A DNA stretch of 64,000 bases from Kluyvera intermedia (GCF_034424175.1 NZ_CP139986.1:1178001-1242000), one strand, 5' to 3'; counted from the first letter of the stretch, positions 1-10,043 are shown. Program-made: numbers and translations. The notes: a model not told the origin generated them from the letters alone.

Positions 1-111
1 AACCTTGTCGGGAACGGTGACAGTGTGGCCAGCATCATCCACCACCTGGCGCGTGGCCAGGGCGGGGAAGGCCAGCCACGCGCAGAGTAACCACGCATGG
101 CGACGCTTCAT
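1..111 (-). CDS. ABC transporter periplasmic substrate-binding protein, N-terminal part only
   Basis: The first 37 codons of a minus-strand gene that runs off the left edge. It begins with a Sec-type signal peptide (MKRRHAWLLCAWLAFPALA) followed by RQVVDDAGHTVTVPDKV, the usual opening of FecB/BtuF-type binding proteins that carry ferric siderophores, haem or cobalamin to an inner-membrane ABC importer. An AAGGAG ribosome site precedes the ATG by about 8 bases. It lies only 12 bases after the TonB receptor stop, so the two are probably co-transcribed. The ligand cannot be told from this fragment. Confidence 0.75.
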   Translation of the reverse strand, partial: MKRRHAWLLCAWLAFPALATRQVVDDAGHTVTVPDKV

Positions 112-123
112 TATATTGGCTCC

Positions 124-2262
124 TTAAAAATCAATCTGCATGGAAAGCTGGGCCTGACGTGGCGCGCCAAGCTGAGCGCTGGCGTTGCCCGCGCCGGTAT
201 AACCGGTCAGCGCGCCCGGCACCACGTTTGTCCAGTAGTGGCAGTTAGCCAGGTTAGTGACATCCAGTCGGAAGGTCACCGGTGTGTTAGAGATCCGCGT
301 GGCATAACTGCCGCCAACATCTACGGTGGTATAGCTGCCAACCCAGCTGTCATTGGCGTTATCGGTGGCGCGACGACCTACGTAGCGCACGTTGGTATCC
401 ACATCGACCCCCGGCAGTTGTTCAATGCTATAGACTGCCAACATACTGGCGGTGAAGCGCGGTAGACCTACCACTTGTTTACCGTTAGCACTGGCAGTAG
501 CGGTATCGTGCAGACGGGGATTAAGCCAGGTGGCGCCACCGAATAAACGTAAATTCCGGGTAGCGTGACCGTCCGCCATCAACTCTAGCCCACGATTTTT
601 CTGGGTTCCGTCCTCAGCGAAGTTACCGTCTTCGTTGGTATAAGCGAATGGACGCTTTGCCTGGAACAAGGCAGCGGAGAGTAGCAAATCGTTTATTGGC
701 GCATATTTTGCGCCGACCTCAATTTGCTGGCTGCGATACGGGTTGAGCACCTGACCTGCGTTACTCGCGCCCGCAGGTGCGGTATCGCCCTGCTGCATGC
801 TGTCGGCCCAGGTCGTATACAGCGTCACGTTGTCGACGGGCTTGTACATCAGACTGGCGGAACCGCTGGCGCCGCTGTCTTTGTTATCGCTGGTCTGCTT
901 GCCTGTTTTGTTGTAATTGCTGACGGTAAACAGGTTTTCGCTTCCGGACAGCAGCAGGCTCCATTGCGGGCTGAAATGCAGCGTATCGCTCAGCAGGAAG
1001 GCATGCTGAGTGGTCGTTGCGGACTGATAGCGGGTGTTAAAATCAGGATACGGCGGACGTGGATAAACTGGACTATCGTCAAGCGAGGATTTACCCAGTG
1101 TAAATGTGCCGCCGTTAACCGGGTTGTAGTTCTTCCATACAAAGCCACGGACACCAGCGCTGATATCGTGGCTTAGCCAACCGGTATCGACGCTGCCTGT
1201 CAGGTTTGCCATATAGCTATTGATGGTAAAACGGCTGGCGGCGGAGTTAGCGGTGGTGGTGGTGTAGTTGCCGTGGTTATCGGTCAGCGTATTGGTCACC
1301 GTTGTGGATTCACGGTCGGCAATCTGGCGCAACACGCCAACATCAAGTAGCCAGTTACCGTCGAAATCGTGCTTCAGATGCAGGCTAGCCGTAGTGGTTT
1401 CATCATCGTTCCCGGCATAGCTCTGACCATATTTCGATTTTGTTGGGTCAAGCGGAGAGGGGAAGTGCACGCCTTTTGCCAGCGCAAACGATCCGGGCAT
1501 CCCTTTTTCATAATAGTGGTAGTAGCTGAAATTACTCTCCAGCACCGTTTTATCGGTGAGCTGGAAATCCAGCCCCAGACTCGCCAACTGGCGGCGTTTA
1601 TGGCTGCCACTGGTGTAGCCGTGGCCTTCATCGTTGAGTAGGTTGAGGCGGTATTTGACTCGGTCTCCTGCATCGATTGGGCCGCCAAAATCCAGCGCGG
1701 TCAACGTACCGTTGCCGGTACTGCCGCCAACGGTAAGCCGATGTAACGGGGTATCCGTCGGGCGTTTTGAGACCAGGTTAAACATCCCGGCCGGATTTGC
1801 GGGCCCATACAATGAACCGGCCAGGCCGCTTAACACTTCTACGCTCTGGAACTGCTCAGCGGCGTATTCGGTGGTGGAGACGGCGTTCAGACCGTCAATC
1901 ATTTGGTTTTGTACCACGCTACCCTGCATCCCGCGCGTTTGTGGACGCACGCCGTCGCCTTGCACCGACGGCATATAGCGATAGACATCTTTGACGCTTT
2001 TCAGCTGCTGCTGACTGATAAGCGGGGCAGACAGGGTTTGCACCGACCAGGGAACGTCAATCAATGCCCGTTTACCCAGATTGCCGAGGGTGGCCTGTTT
2101 TTCAGCCGCCGGTGTTTCCTGTGAGCTGCTGTCGGCAGTTGGGTTGGCGGAAACGACCATGGTGTCGTCAGCATAGCCTGCTTTGCTGATGGCCAGACAC
2201 GAAAAGGCAAGCAACCCCGTGGCTAAAGGTATTTTTTTATGATTAAACATATTTAAATTCAA
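124..2262 (-). CDS. TonB-dependent siderophore receptor
   Basis: A 712-residue outer-membrane receptor. It has an N-terminal signal peptide ending near AGYADD, a plug domain at about residues 60-170 (DVPWSVQTLSAPLI, SVEVLSGLAGSLYGPANPAG, then NLVSKRPT) and a long beta-barrel ending in ...QLSMQIDF with a terminal aromatic residue, as expected for BamA-dependent insertion. The family brings ferric siderophores across the outer membrane using TonB energy. The plug resembles FhuA/FhuE/FoxA-type siderophore receptors more than haem receptors, but the ligand is not determined. A Fur-like palindrome lies upstream, so iron repression is likely. The next gene downstream is the periplasmic binding protein at the window edge. 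Confidence 0.9.
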   Translation of the reverse strand: MNLNMFNHKKIPLATGLLAFSCLAISKAGYADDTMVVSANPTADSSSQETPAAEKQATLGNLGKRALIDVPWSVQTLSAPLISQQQLKSVKDVYRYMPSVQGDGVRPQTRGMQGSVVQNQMIDGLNAVSTTEYAAEQFQSVEVLSGLAGSLYGPANPAGMFNLVSKRPTDTPLHRLTVGGSTGNGTLTALDFGGPIDAGDRVKYRLNLLNDEGHGYTSGSHKRRQLASLGLDFQLTDKTVLESNFSYYHYYEKGMPGSFALAKGVHFPSPLDPTKSKYGQSYAGNDDETTTASLHLKHDFDGNWLLDVGVLRQIADRESTTVTNTLTDNHGNYTTTTANSAASRFTINSYMANLTGSVDTGWLSHDISAGVRGFVWKNYNPVNGGTFTLGKSSLDDSPVYPRPPYPDFNTRYQSATTTQHAFLLSDTLHFSPQWSLLLSGSENLFTVSNYNKTGKQTSDNKDSGASGSASLMYKPVDNVTLYTTWADSMQQGDTAPAGASNAGQVLNPYRSQQIEVGAKYAPINDLLLSAALFQAKRPFAYTNEDGNFAEDGTQKNRGLELMADGHATRNLRLFGGATWLNPRLHDTATASANGKQVVGLPRFTASMLAVYSIEQLPGVDVDTNVRYVGRRATDNANDSWVGSYTTVDVGGSYATRISNTPVTFRLDVTNLANCHYWTNVVPGALTGYTGAGNASAQLGAPRQAQLSMQIDF

Positions 2263-2330
2263 TTTGTTAACAGAAAGACTGGTGGTAACGGAGCTACCAT
2301 CTACGCATGAGGGGAACAGCTATTATTATT

Positions 2331-2350
2331 TGTGTGATGATTATCATGAG
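2331..2350 (-). promoter_or_regulatory. Fur-box-like palindrome before the TonB receptor
   Basis: ATGATTATCAT at 2337-2347 is a perfect odd palindrome and matches the core of the enterobacterial Fur box. It lies about 70-85 bases before the receptor start, inside an AT-rich stretch where a promoter is expected. Fur with ferrous iron would repress here. This is a motif match only. Confidence 0.6.
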
Positions 2351-2429
2351 AGTAATCGCTGTATATGTCAATATATAGCGCGGTGGTAGGGGGAGAGGAT
2401 GAAAAGGGGTGGCGGGGGCGCTAAAGATA

Positions 2430-2462
2430 AAAAAAAGCCGGATGTTTCCATCCGGCTTTTTC
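2430..2462. terminator. Bidirectional rho-independent terminator
   Basis: A strong stem AAAAAGCCGGATG / CATCCGGCTTTTT with a 3-base loop and A/T tracts on both sides. It lies 16 bases after the stop of the repeat protein gene (minus strand) and separates it from the Fur-controlled receptor promoter. Confidence 0.85.
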
Positions 2463-2478
2463 ATTGAAAATAAACGAA

Positions 2479-2904
2479 TTATTCGCTGGCTTTCTTCTCA
2501 AGTGACTCAGCACCGGCCTTGGTTTTATCCCAGCCTTCCTGAGCGCCTTTTTTAGTGGCATCCCACCCTTTTTGGGAGGTCTCTTTGGTTTTATTCCAGC
2601 CTTTCTGGGTTCCTTCTTTGGTGGCATCCCACCCTTTTTCGGTTCCCTCTTTGGCTTTATTCCAGTTTCTCTGCGCGCCTTCGCTGACCTGGCTGCCTAC
2701 GCTGTCACTTTTGCCTTCCGCTGCGTGCTTAGACTTCAGCTTCAGTTCTTCACCCTGGTTTTGGGCCTGATGCAATTTCTCTTTTGCCGTATTGGCATTG
2801 GCCTGTGCGGCAGCAACCGTTTCATCTGTAGCGTGTGTGGTCGCGGCAAAAACAGGAGAAGCCAGCAGAAGAGCGGAGAGTGCGATTGTTGTTGTTTTCA
2901 TCAT
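2479..2904 (-). CDS. Exported protein with 11-residue LEA-like repeats
   Basis: A 141-residue protein with a signal peptide (MMKTTTIALSALLLASPVFA). After a Lys/Gln-rich linker it carries five tandem 11-residue units of the form GWDATKEGTQK (about residues 78-132), spaced like LEA/apolipoprotein amphipathic repeats, and ends in EKKASE. The repeats are also visible in the DNA. Two ATG codons are adjacent; GAGGA is 3 bases from the first and 6 from the second, so the true start may be 2901. It sits between haem transport genes and the TonB receptor. No function is established; an amphipathic periplasmic or envelope stress role is inference. Confidence 0.65.
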   Translation of the reverse strand: MMKTTTIALSALLLASPVFAATTHATDETVAAAQANANTAKEKLHQAQNQGEELKLKSKHAAEGKSDSVGSQVSEGAQRNWNKAKEGTEKGWDATKEGTQKGWNKTKETSQKGWDATKKGAQEGWDKTKAGAESLEKKASE

Positions 2905-3012
2905 AAATCCTCATCAGTTAGTGAGCATGAGAGAGCATGACACAGACATTCTGATGAGGCTCTAGGAATAAACTGTAATTGAATCATTGTGTTCCTGAAG
3001 GTTCATTCGGGA

Positions 3013-3780
3013 TTATCTGTCCAGCATGATTAACGGCGTATACTCTGACGTGTGAGCGACGCTGATTTCAGCCTGGTAGAGGTTCCTCAGTGCGGATTCT
3101 GTCAGAACCTCCCGCGGGCTGCCGTTATCCACTACCTGGCCTTTTTGCAGCAAAATGATACGGTCTGCATAACGCGCCGCCAGATTGAGATCATGCAGTA
3201 CGCAGCAGACGCTAAACTGCCGCTCTTGCACCAGTTGGCGCAGCAGGCGAAAAAGATGCTGCTGGTGGTGAATATCAAGCGCCGAGGTAGGCTCATCGAG
3301 AAATAACCACTTCGGTGACGGCTCCGGCTCCCAGAGCTGGACCAATAACCGAGCCAACTGTACCCGCTGCTGCTCGCCGCCTGAGAGGTGGCGATAATCA
3401 CGGGAAGCCAGTTCGCTACAGCCGCACAGCGCCATAATGTGTTCGGTTTCATCGCGTGGATTACGGGTGCGATGCGGGTGGCGGCCCATACGAACCACCT
3501 CCATCACACTAAAAGGAAAGGCCATATGACAGTTTTGGCGCATCACCGCGCGCGTCGTTGCCAGCGCTGCCGTTGGCCAGTCATTTAAAGGGCGGCCAAA
3601 CAGTGAACAGTGGCCACTATCAGGCTGGAGATAACCGGTTAACTGGCGCAGTAGCGTTGATTTCCCCGCGCCGTTTGGCCCGAGTATCGCCACAATTTCA
3701 CCGCCGGGCAGCGCCAGCGAGACATTGTTGGTCAGGCGACGCCCGTTAATACTGAAGGTCAGATTCTGGGCGTTAATCAT
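3013..3780 (-). CDS. hmuV: Haem/iron ABC importer ATPase HmuV
   Basis: A 255-residue ATPase with Walker A GPNGAGKS (about residues 36-43), the signature LSGGEQQR, Walker B WLFLDEPTSALD and the H-loop CVLHDLNLA. The sequence is HmuV-type, the cytoplasmic motor that powers HmuTU import of haem. The ATG at 3780 overlaps the hmuU stop as ATGA, which fixes the start and indicates translational coupling. An upstream in-frame GTG-type extension of 10 codons exists but is unlikely. Its partner hmuU is truncated, so the transporter is probably non-functional here. Confidence 0.87.
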   Translation of the reverse strand: MINAQNLTFSINGRRLTNNVSLALPGGEIVAILGPNGAGKSTLLRQLTGYLQPDSGHCSLFGRPLNDWPTAALATTRAVMRQNCHMAFPFSVMEVVRMGRHPHRTRNPRDETEHIMALCGCSELASRDYRHLSGGEQQRVQLARLLVQLWEPEPSPKWLFLDEPTSALDIHHQQHLFRLLRQLVQERQFSVCCVLHDLNLAARYADRIILLQKGQVVDNGSPREVLTESALRNLYQAEISVAHTSEYTPLIMLDR

Positions 3781-4563
3781 AATGCTCTCCGGGTACGCAG
3801 GATCAACCATAAAAAGTACGGGCCGCCAATCAGGCTGGTTAACAGGCCCACCGGCATTTCAGCAGGCTGGACGAGCGTGCGTGCCAGCGTATCAGCCACT
3901 AGTAAGAGACAGGCACCGGCAAGCGTTGAACAGGGTAGTAGCCAGCGGTGATCGGCGCCGATGGTCATGCGAATCAGGTGTGGAATTACGAGGCCGATAA
4001 AGCCGATAACACCGCTCACTGACACCGCCGCACCCACTAATAATGAGCTTAGTAGTAAGAGTTGCTGGCGTTTACGTTTAACGTTGACCCCGAGATAATG
4101 CGCTTCTTCATCGCCAAGCTGGAGAAGGTTCAGAGTGTTCGCCAACCAACCGGTGGCAACCATCGCCGGAAGGGCAAATGACGCCGCGACCCACAGCGTT
4201 GGCCATTGTGCTTGCCCCAGGCTACCCATCATCCATAGCGTGAGTTGTCGTAGCTGTTGTTCGTCCCCCACGTAGCTCAGCACACCAATCGCCGCCCCGC
4301 ACAGAGCGTTGATGGCAATCCCCGCCAGCAAGAGTTGCATCATTCCGCCGTGCGTGTGACGCAGGCTTATCAGAAAAATCACCGCGCAAACCACCAGACT
4401 GCCCGCCACGGCGAAAATCATCTGTTCATACAGCAGGAAAACCGCAGGGAGCGAAATGGGAAACACGATCGCCACACCAACCATTAGCGCAGAACCGCTG
4501 CTGACGCCAAGCAGGCCGGGGTCGGCCATCGGGTTTCGAAACAGCCCTTGCATAATCACGCCC
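3777..4563 (-). pseudogene. hmuU: Haem permease HmuU, 5' end removed by IS26
   Basis: The C-terminal about 260 residues of a FecCD/BtuC-family permease, from GVIMQGLFRNPMADPGLLG to the end. Several hydrophobic helices and the conserved ...GVIGFIGLVIPHLIRMTIG are visible. The family normally has about 330 residues; the first 60-70, including the first helices, are missing. The reading frame stays open into IS26 as far as 4610, so a chimeric start within the IS26 terminal repeat is possible. It is followed directly by hmuV with an ATGA overlap. Confidence 0.85.
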
Positions 4564-5383
4564 GGCACTGTTGCAAAGTTAGCGATGAGGCAGCCTTTTG
4601 TCTTATTCAAAGGCCTTACATTTCAAAAACTCTGCTTACCAGGCGCATTTCGCCCAGGGGATCACCATAATAAAATGCTGAGGCCTGGCCTTTGCGTAGT
4701 GCACGCATCACCTCAATACCTTTGATGGTGGCGTAAGCCGTCTTCATGGATTTAAATCCCAGCGTGGCGCCGATTATCCGTTTCAGTTTGCCATGATCGC
4801 ATTCAATCACGTTGTTCCGGTACTTAATCTGTCGGTGTTCAACGTCAGACGGGCACCGGCCTTCGCGTTTGAGCAGAGCAAGCGCGCGACCATAGGCGGG
4901 CGCTTTATCCGTGTTGATGAATCGCGGGATCTGCCACTTCTTCACGTTGTTGAGGATTTTACCCAGAAACCGGTATGCAGCTTTGCTGTTACGACGGGAG
5001 GAGAGATAAAAATCGACAGTGCGGCCCCGGCTGTCGACGGCCCGGTACAGATACGCCCAGCGGCCATTGACCTTCACGTAGGTTTCATCCATGTGCCACG
5101 GGCAAAGATCGGAAGGGTTACGCCAGTACCAGCGCAGCCGTTTTTCCATTTCAGGCGCATAACGCTGAACCCAGCGGTAAATCGTGGAGTGATCGACATT
5201 CACTCCGCGTTCAGCCAGCATCTCCTGCAGCTCACGGTAACTGATGCCGTATTTGCAGTACCAGCGTACGGCCCACAGAATGATGTCACGCTGAAAATGC
5301 CGGCCTTTGAATGGGTTCATGTGCAGCTCCATCAGCAAAAAGGGATGATAAGTTTATCACCACCGACTATTTGCAACAGTGCC
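4564..5383. mobile_element. IS26, complete copy (820 bp)
   Basis: Both ends show the 14-bp IS26 repeat GGCACTGTTGCAAA, and the length is exactly 820 bp. hmuU flanks one side and traO the other, and both are truncated at the IS boundary without a shared 8-bp target duplication. The junction therefore arose by an IS26-mediated deletion or cointegrate, not by simple insertion. Confidence 0.97.
4616..5320 (-). CDS. tnpA: IS26 transposase
   Basis: The 234-residue IS6-family DDE transposase from MNPFKGRHFQRD to LVSRVFEM. The catalytic core is visible (MDETYVKVNGRWAYLYRAVD, NTDKAPAY, the E in VIECDHGKLK). An upstream in-frame ATG would add six residues (240 aa), but the standard start is at 5320. 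It catalyses replicative and targeted conservative transposition and explains the truncations on either side. Confidence 0.95.
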   Translation of the reverse strand: MNPFKGRHFQRDIILWAVRWYCKYGISYRELQEMLAERGVNVDHSTIYRWVQRYAPEMEKRLRWYWRNPSDLCPWHMDETYVKVNGRWAYLYRAVDSRGRTVDFYLSSRRNSKAAYRFLGKILNNVKKWQIPRFINTDKAPAYGRALALLKREGRCPSDVEHRQIKYRNNVIECDHGKLKRIIGATLGFKSMKTAYATIKGIEVMRALRKGQASAFYYGDPLGEMRLVSRVFEM

Positions 5384-5824
5384 TGAATATCCGTTTGAGC
5401 AGCAGGAAAAAGCCAAAAGCGCGGCTGATAAAAAACGCATTACGCAGAAGCTGAAGCAGACGGCTTTTGCGGGGGCGAAGAACTATCAGTACGTAATGAG
5501 CGAACAGCCTGAAATGCGCAGCATCCAGCCGGTTCACGTCTGGGATAACTACCGCTTTACCCGGTTTGAGTTTCCGGCCAATGCGGAGTTACCGCAGGTC
5601 TACATGATCTCGGCCAGTGGCAAAGAAACGCTGCCTAACTCTCATGTTGTGGGTGAGAACCGCAACATCATCGAGGTGGAAACCGTCGCTAAAGAGTGGC
5701 GTATTCGTCTGGGCGATAAAGTCGTTGGCGTTCGTAATAATAATTTCGCGCCGGGCGCCGGTGCGGTAGCAACCGGTACGGCTTCCCCGGATGTGCGCAG
5801 GGTTCAAATTGGGGAGGATAACTG

Positions 5825-5825
<1 letters not shown>
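5384..5825 (+). pseudogene. traO: VirB9-family outer-membrane core protein TraO, C-terminal fragment
   Basis: The C-terminal about 146 residues of the pKM101/IncN TraO (VirB9) protein, including the RSIQPVHVWDNYRFTRFEFP region, part of the domain that packs with TraN in the type IV secretion outer-membrane core complex. IS26 removed the N-terminal half. The stop overlaps the traF start (TGATG). A GTG inside the IS26 end gives an open frame, but the product would lack the signal peptide and the inner domain. Confidence 0.85.
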
Positions 5826-6984
<1,159 letters not shown>

Positions 6985-7025
6985 AAAAGTGGGCGCTTAG
7001 CGCCCGCTTTTCTTCAGGAGTAATC

Positions 7026-8021
7026 ATGACTGATGCAGCTTTCTATCAACTTGGCCCACTGCGCGAGTATTTAGAAGATCCTACTGTTTTTGAAATTCGC
7101 ATTAACTGCTTTCAGGAAGTTATCTGTGATACGTTCAGCGGCCGCAGGGTTGTGCAGAACGCGGCAATTACGGCAGATTTTATTAGGAACCTTGCTAAAT
7201 CGTTGGTGAGCAGCAACAAGCTGACCATGCAGGCCATTAATGACGTGATCCTGCCTGGCGGGATCAGGGGCGTTATCTGTCTGCCCCCTGCGGTGATTGA
7301 CGGTACAACGGCCGTAGCGTTTCGTAAGGATTTGGCGGCCGATAAAAATCTGGAGCAGCTGACCCGCGAGGGGATTTTCAGTGACTGCCGGAAGATTACC
7401 GGCAGCAAGCAAAGCCTAACGGATGATGATTTTTTCCTTAAAGAGCTGCACAGCAGCGAAAAATGGCCCGCATTCCTGCAAACCGCCGTTGAGAAGAAAC
7501 GCACTATCGTGATCTGCGGTGAAACCGGGTCGGGGAAAACGGTACTCACGCGCGCGCTGTTAAAATCGCTACATAAAGACGAGCGTGTAATTATTTTAGA
7601 GGACGTTCACGAAGTCACGGTCGATCACGTTGTAGAAGCCGTTTATATGATGTACGGCGATGCAGGAAAGATCGGCCGCGTCAGCGCCACTGATGCCCTG
7701 CGAGCCTGTATGCGTCTGACACCGGGCCGTATCATCATGACTGAGCTTAGGGATGATGCTGCGTGGGATTATCTTAAAGCACTTAATACCGGCCATCCAG
7801 GCGGTGTTATGTCAACGCACGCTAACTCTGCGCGCGATGCCTTTAACCGTATTGGGCTGCTTATCAAGGCGACCCCTATCGGCCGTATGCTCGATATGAG
7901 CGATATTATGCGAATGCTCTACTCCACCATTGACGTTGTGGTGCATATGGAAAAGCGGAAAATCAAAGAAATTTATTTTGACCCTGAATATAAAATGCAG
8001 TGTGTGAACGGGAGCCTGTAA
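7026..8021 (+). CDS. traG: VirB11-family secretion ATPase TraG
   Basis: A 331-residue traffic ATPase of the IncN/pKM101 type. Walker A GETGSGKT is near residue 166, followed by an Asp box (ILEDVHEV), Walker B-like GRIIMTELRDDAAW and a His box (GHPGGVMSTHANS). It forms a hexamer at the cytoplasmic base of the type IV secretion channel and powers pilus assembly and DNA transfer. AGGAG precedes the ATG. The stop overlaps the nuc start (TAATG). The gene looks intact, but its partners traO and traF are broken. Confidence 0.92.
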   Translation: MTDAAFYQLGPLREYLEDPTVFEIRINCFQEVICDTFSGRRVVQNAAITADFIRNLAKSLVSSNKLTMQAINDVILPGGIRGVICLPPAVIDGTTAVAFRKDLAADKNLEQLTREGIFSDCRKITGSKQSLTDDDFFLKELHSSEKWPAFLQTAVEKKRTIVICGETGSGKTVLTRALLKSLHKDERVIILEDVHEVTVDHVVEAVYMMYGDAGKIGRVSATDALRACMRLTPGRIIMTELRDDAAWDYLKALNTGHPGGVMSTHANSARDAFNRIGLLIKATPIGRMLDMSDIMRMLYSTIDVVVHMEKRKIKEIYFDPEYKMQCVNGSL

Positions 8022-8554
8022 TGAAAAACTTAGCAACCTGGCTTCTGGCCGCAGCATTTACGACAGCCGCCCTGCCCGCCTTTGCGGTGGAACCATCCGT
8101 TCAGGTTGGCTACTCGCCTGAAGGAAGCGCCCGCGTTCTCGTCCTGAGCGCCATTGACTCCGCAAAAACCTCGATACGGATGATGGCTTATTCTTTTACC
8201 GCCCCGGATATTATGAAAGCACTGGTAGCAGCCAAAAAACGGGGAGTTGATGTGAAAATCGTAATTGATGAAAGGGGCAATACGGGGCGCGCCAGCATTG
8301 CGGCCATGAACTACATAGCGAACAGCGGCATCCCTTTGCGTACTGACAGTGATTTCCCTATCCAGCATGACAAGGTGATCATCGTGGATAATGTGACCGT
8401 TGAAACTGGCAGCTTTAATTTCACCAAAGCGGCCGAAACGAAAAACTCGGAGAATGCGGTGGTGATCTGGAACATGCCTAAGCTCGCTGAATCATTCCTC
8501 GAACACTGGCAAGACCGCTGGAATCGGGGGAGAGACTACCGTTCCAGCTACTGA
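8021..8554 (+). CDS. nuc: Phospholipase D-family nuclease Nuc
   Basis: A 177-residue secreted nuclease identical in character to pKM101 Nuc. A signal peptide (MKNLATWLLAAAFTTAALPAFA) precedes a single HKD catalytic motif, HDKVIIVDNVTVETGSFNFT (about residues 116-135); the enzyme acts as a homodimer, each subunit giving one HKD motif. It is an EDTA-resistant periplasmic endonuclease encoded in the IncN transfer region. The ATG overlaps the traG stop, so it is the last gene of that operon, followed by a terminator. Confidence 0.95.
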   Translation: MKNLATWLLAAAFTTAALPAFAVEPSVQVGYSPEGSARVLVLSAIDSAKTSIRMMAYSFTAPDIMKALVAAKKRGVDVKIVIDERGNTGRASIAAMNYIANSGIPLRTDSDFPIQHDKVIIVDNVTVETGSFNFTKAAETKNSENAVVIWNMPKLAESFLEHWQDRWNRGRDYRSSY

Positions 8555-8560
8555 ATACTG

Positions 8561-8582
8561 ACCGCCAAAAGGCGGTTTTTTT
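8561..8582 (+). terminator. Terminator after nuc
   Basis: Stem ACCGCC / GGCGGT with a 4-base loop followed by a run of seven to eight T, seven bases after the nuc stop. It closes the traO-traF-traG-nuc unit. Confidence 0.85.
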
Positions 8583-8726
8583 GTTCAAAGAAACTGATCT
8601 CAGTATCGCGCCCGGGGCAGCTGGCCAACGTCGCCGGCATCGCGCCGGCAAAAATCGAAAAACAGAAATATCAGCAAGATAGCTTAAACAGGTGTCGGGA
8701 AATTTCGTTGAGATATTTTGAAGGAA

Positions 8727-9041
8727 TCACAGTGTAAGCAGGCGCTTTTTCAGGGAGGCGCGTTCTTGCGGGTTGCGTCCCTTGTGATTGGCGATGCGAT
8801 CCGCCGTGGCGGCCTGGCGCTTGACGGGCCAGTAGGAGCGGCCATCCTTGCCCATCGACCAGACGCTGCTGGCCTGGTTTTCCAGCAGGGGCAGATGGGC
8901 GCTCAGGGCTTCGGGCGACGCGCTGGTCAGCGCCGTGCGCTCACGGGTGCGCCAGCGCTGATGCCAGAGCTTCTTGTCCTCGCGCTCGCTGCCGCAGGTC
9001 GTGTGCCCGACGATGGGTGTTTTGCGGCGGCTGCGGCTCAT
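8727..9041 (-). CDS. Conserved hypothetical basic protein of Tn3-family passengers
   Basis: A 104-residue basic protein beginning MSRSRRKTPIVGHTTCGSER and rich in Arg/Lys/Ser, with no transmembrane helix. I recognise it as a recurrent hypothetical in the cargo of Pseudomonas/Xanthomonas-type transposons; no function is known to me. The high-GC codon use matches the cupin and HepT/MntA genes to its right and differs from the tra genes to its left, so the boundary of the imported segment lies between 8582 and 8727. Confidence 0.5.
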   Translation of the reverse strand: MSRSRRKTPIVGHTTCGSEREDKKLWHQRWRTRERTALTSASPEALSAHLPLLENQASSVWSMGKDGRSYWPVKRQAATADRIANHKGRNPQERASLKKRLLTL

Positions 9042-9295
9042 AACGTAGTGGTCTCCAAGAACATTCAGGACTGATCCCAGGCGTCGATGGTCAAGACCTG
9101 ATCGGCAGGACAGGCGGCTACGCGGTCGGGAACTGGATGGTGTTCAGTCTCATGCCGACCCCATTCGATTGATCGCGTCGCTCGCGGCACGCTGCGACGC
9201 AAGGAGGTTTGCGACCTGGTTTAGCAGCCGTGTCCGCTGCATGTCTGTTACCTATCTCCCCGACCGCTCATTGGACCAACTCCAGAGATTGGGCT

Positions 9296-9652
9296 CTATC
9301 GCTCAGCCAATACGAAACCGGCATTGGCTGATGCCACAACCGAGACTAACACAAATGGCTCGGTACCTGTATTTCGCGCCCCGTGCACTTGGCCCGGTCT
9401 TGCCACGGCTATCTCACCTTCCCTGAGGGCACGAACAATCCCATTGCCCTGAAAGTAATCAGCCATTCCCGACAAAACAGTCCACGTGTCTTGGCCGTGA
9501 GGATGAATGTGAGCCGCAATTTCCTGCCCGGGATGGACATGCCAAACCACGATAATTGAGTCTCGGGTTTCAAGCACAACGGAACGAATAGGCTCGCCTT
9601 CGGACGGCTGAACATACTCGGCTACAGAAAATATTCTCGATTCAACAGTCAT
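9296..9652 (-). CDS. Cupin-domain protein
   Basis: A 118-residue single-domain cupin. The metal-binding motif 1 is visible as HVHPGQEIAAHIHPHGQDTW and motif 2 as ARPGQVHGARNTG. Small cupins of this type are metal-dependent sensors, isomerases or dioxygenases; substrate unknown. The start at 9652 overlaps the hepT stop (9642) by 11 bases, so it is translated behind the HepT/MntA module. An upstream in-frame ATG at 9691 would add 13 residues. Confidence 0.75.
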   Translation of the reverse strand: MTVESRIFSVAEYVQPSEGEPIRSVVLETRDSIIVVWHVHPGQEIAAHIHPHGQDTWTVLSGMADYFQGNGIVRALREGEIAVARPGQVHGARNTGTEPFVLVSVVASANAGFVLAER

Positions 9653-10043
9653 CGGAGATCCCTCTTTCACAGTTGTCGTTACGGTCTTCATCGTCGGCAT
9701 CCTGACGCACGGCGGGCAATTGCTGGAGCAACGCCGGCAGCCATTCCTGTACCGTCTCCCACACCACATCGAGGTTGATGTCGAAATAGCCGTGAGCCAT
9801 GCGATTACGCATATTGCGCATGCTGCGCCACGGCACGTCGGCATGCGCCTGGGTGAACTCGACGTAGCCATCCATCACCTTTGTGGCCGCCTCGCCGATG
9901 ACGATCAGGCTCATGATGACGGCCTGCTGGGTGCGCTTGTCGGCCAAGAAGTCGTCCTTGGCCATCCCTTCCACGAAGCTGCGCGCATCGGTTGCGGCCT
10001 GCTGAATGTGGTCGAGGTAATCGGGCAGGCGGTTCTCGCTCAT
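9642..10043 (-). CDS. hepT: HepT-type HEPN ribonuclease toxin
   Basis: A 133-residue all-helical HEPN (DUF86) protein. It has the RX4HXY motif R79-N-R-M-A-H84-G-Y86, the RNase active site with the tyrosine that the partner MntA AMPylates in the characterised system. The preceding GEAATKVMDGY segment is also typical. It overlaps the mntA stop (ATATGA), the standard arrangement of the HepT/MntA type VII toxin-antitoxin pair. It probably stabilises the transposon or plasmid. Confidence 0.88.
   Translation of the reverse strand: MSENRLPDYLDHIQQAATDARSFVEGMAKDDFLADKRTQQAVIMSLIVIGEAATKVMDGYVEFTQAHADVPWRSMRNMRNRMAHGYFDINLDVVWETVQEWLPALLQQLPAVRQDADDEDRNDNCERGISDDC

Noticed and set aside
2500..2660. 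Regular short repeats that might be a CRISPR array
   Set aside because: The units are degenerate, in frame and encode 11-residue peptide repeats of a protein with a signal peptide. There are no spacers.
4793..5386. 197-codon plus-strand frame across IS26
   Set aside because: Antisense to the IS26 transposase; always present in IS26 and not a known gene.
9169..9426. 85-codon plus-strand frame
   Set aside because: Overlaps the cupin gene antisense at its end and has no domain or ribosome site.
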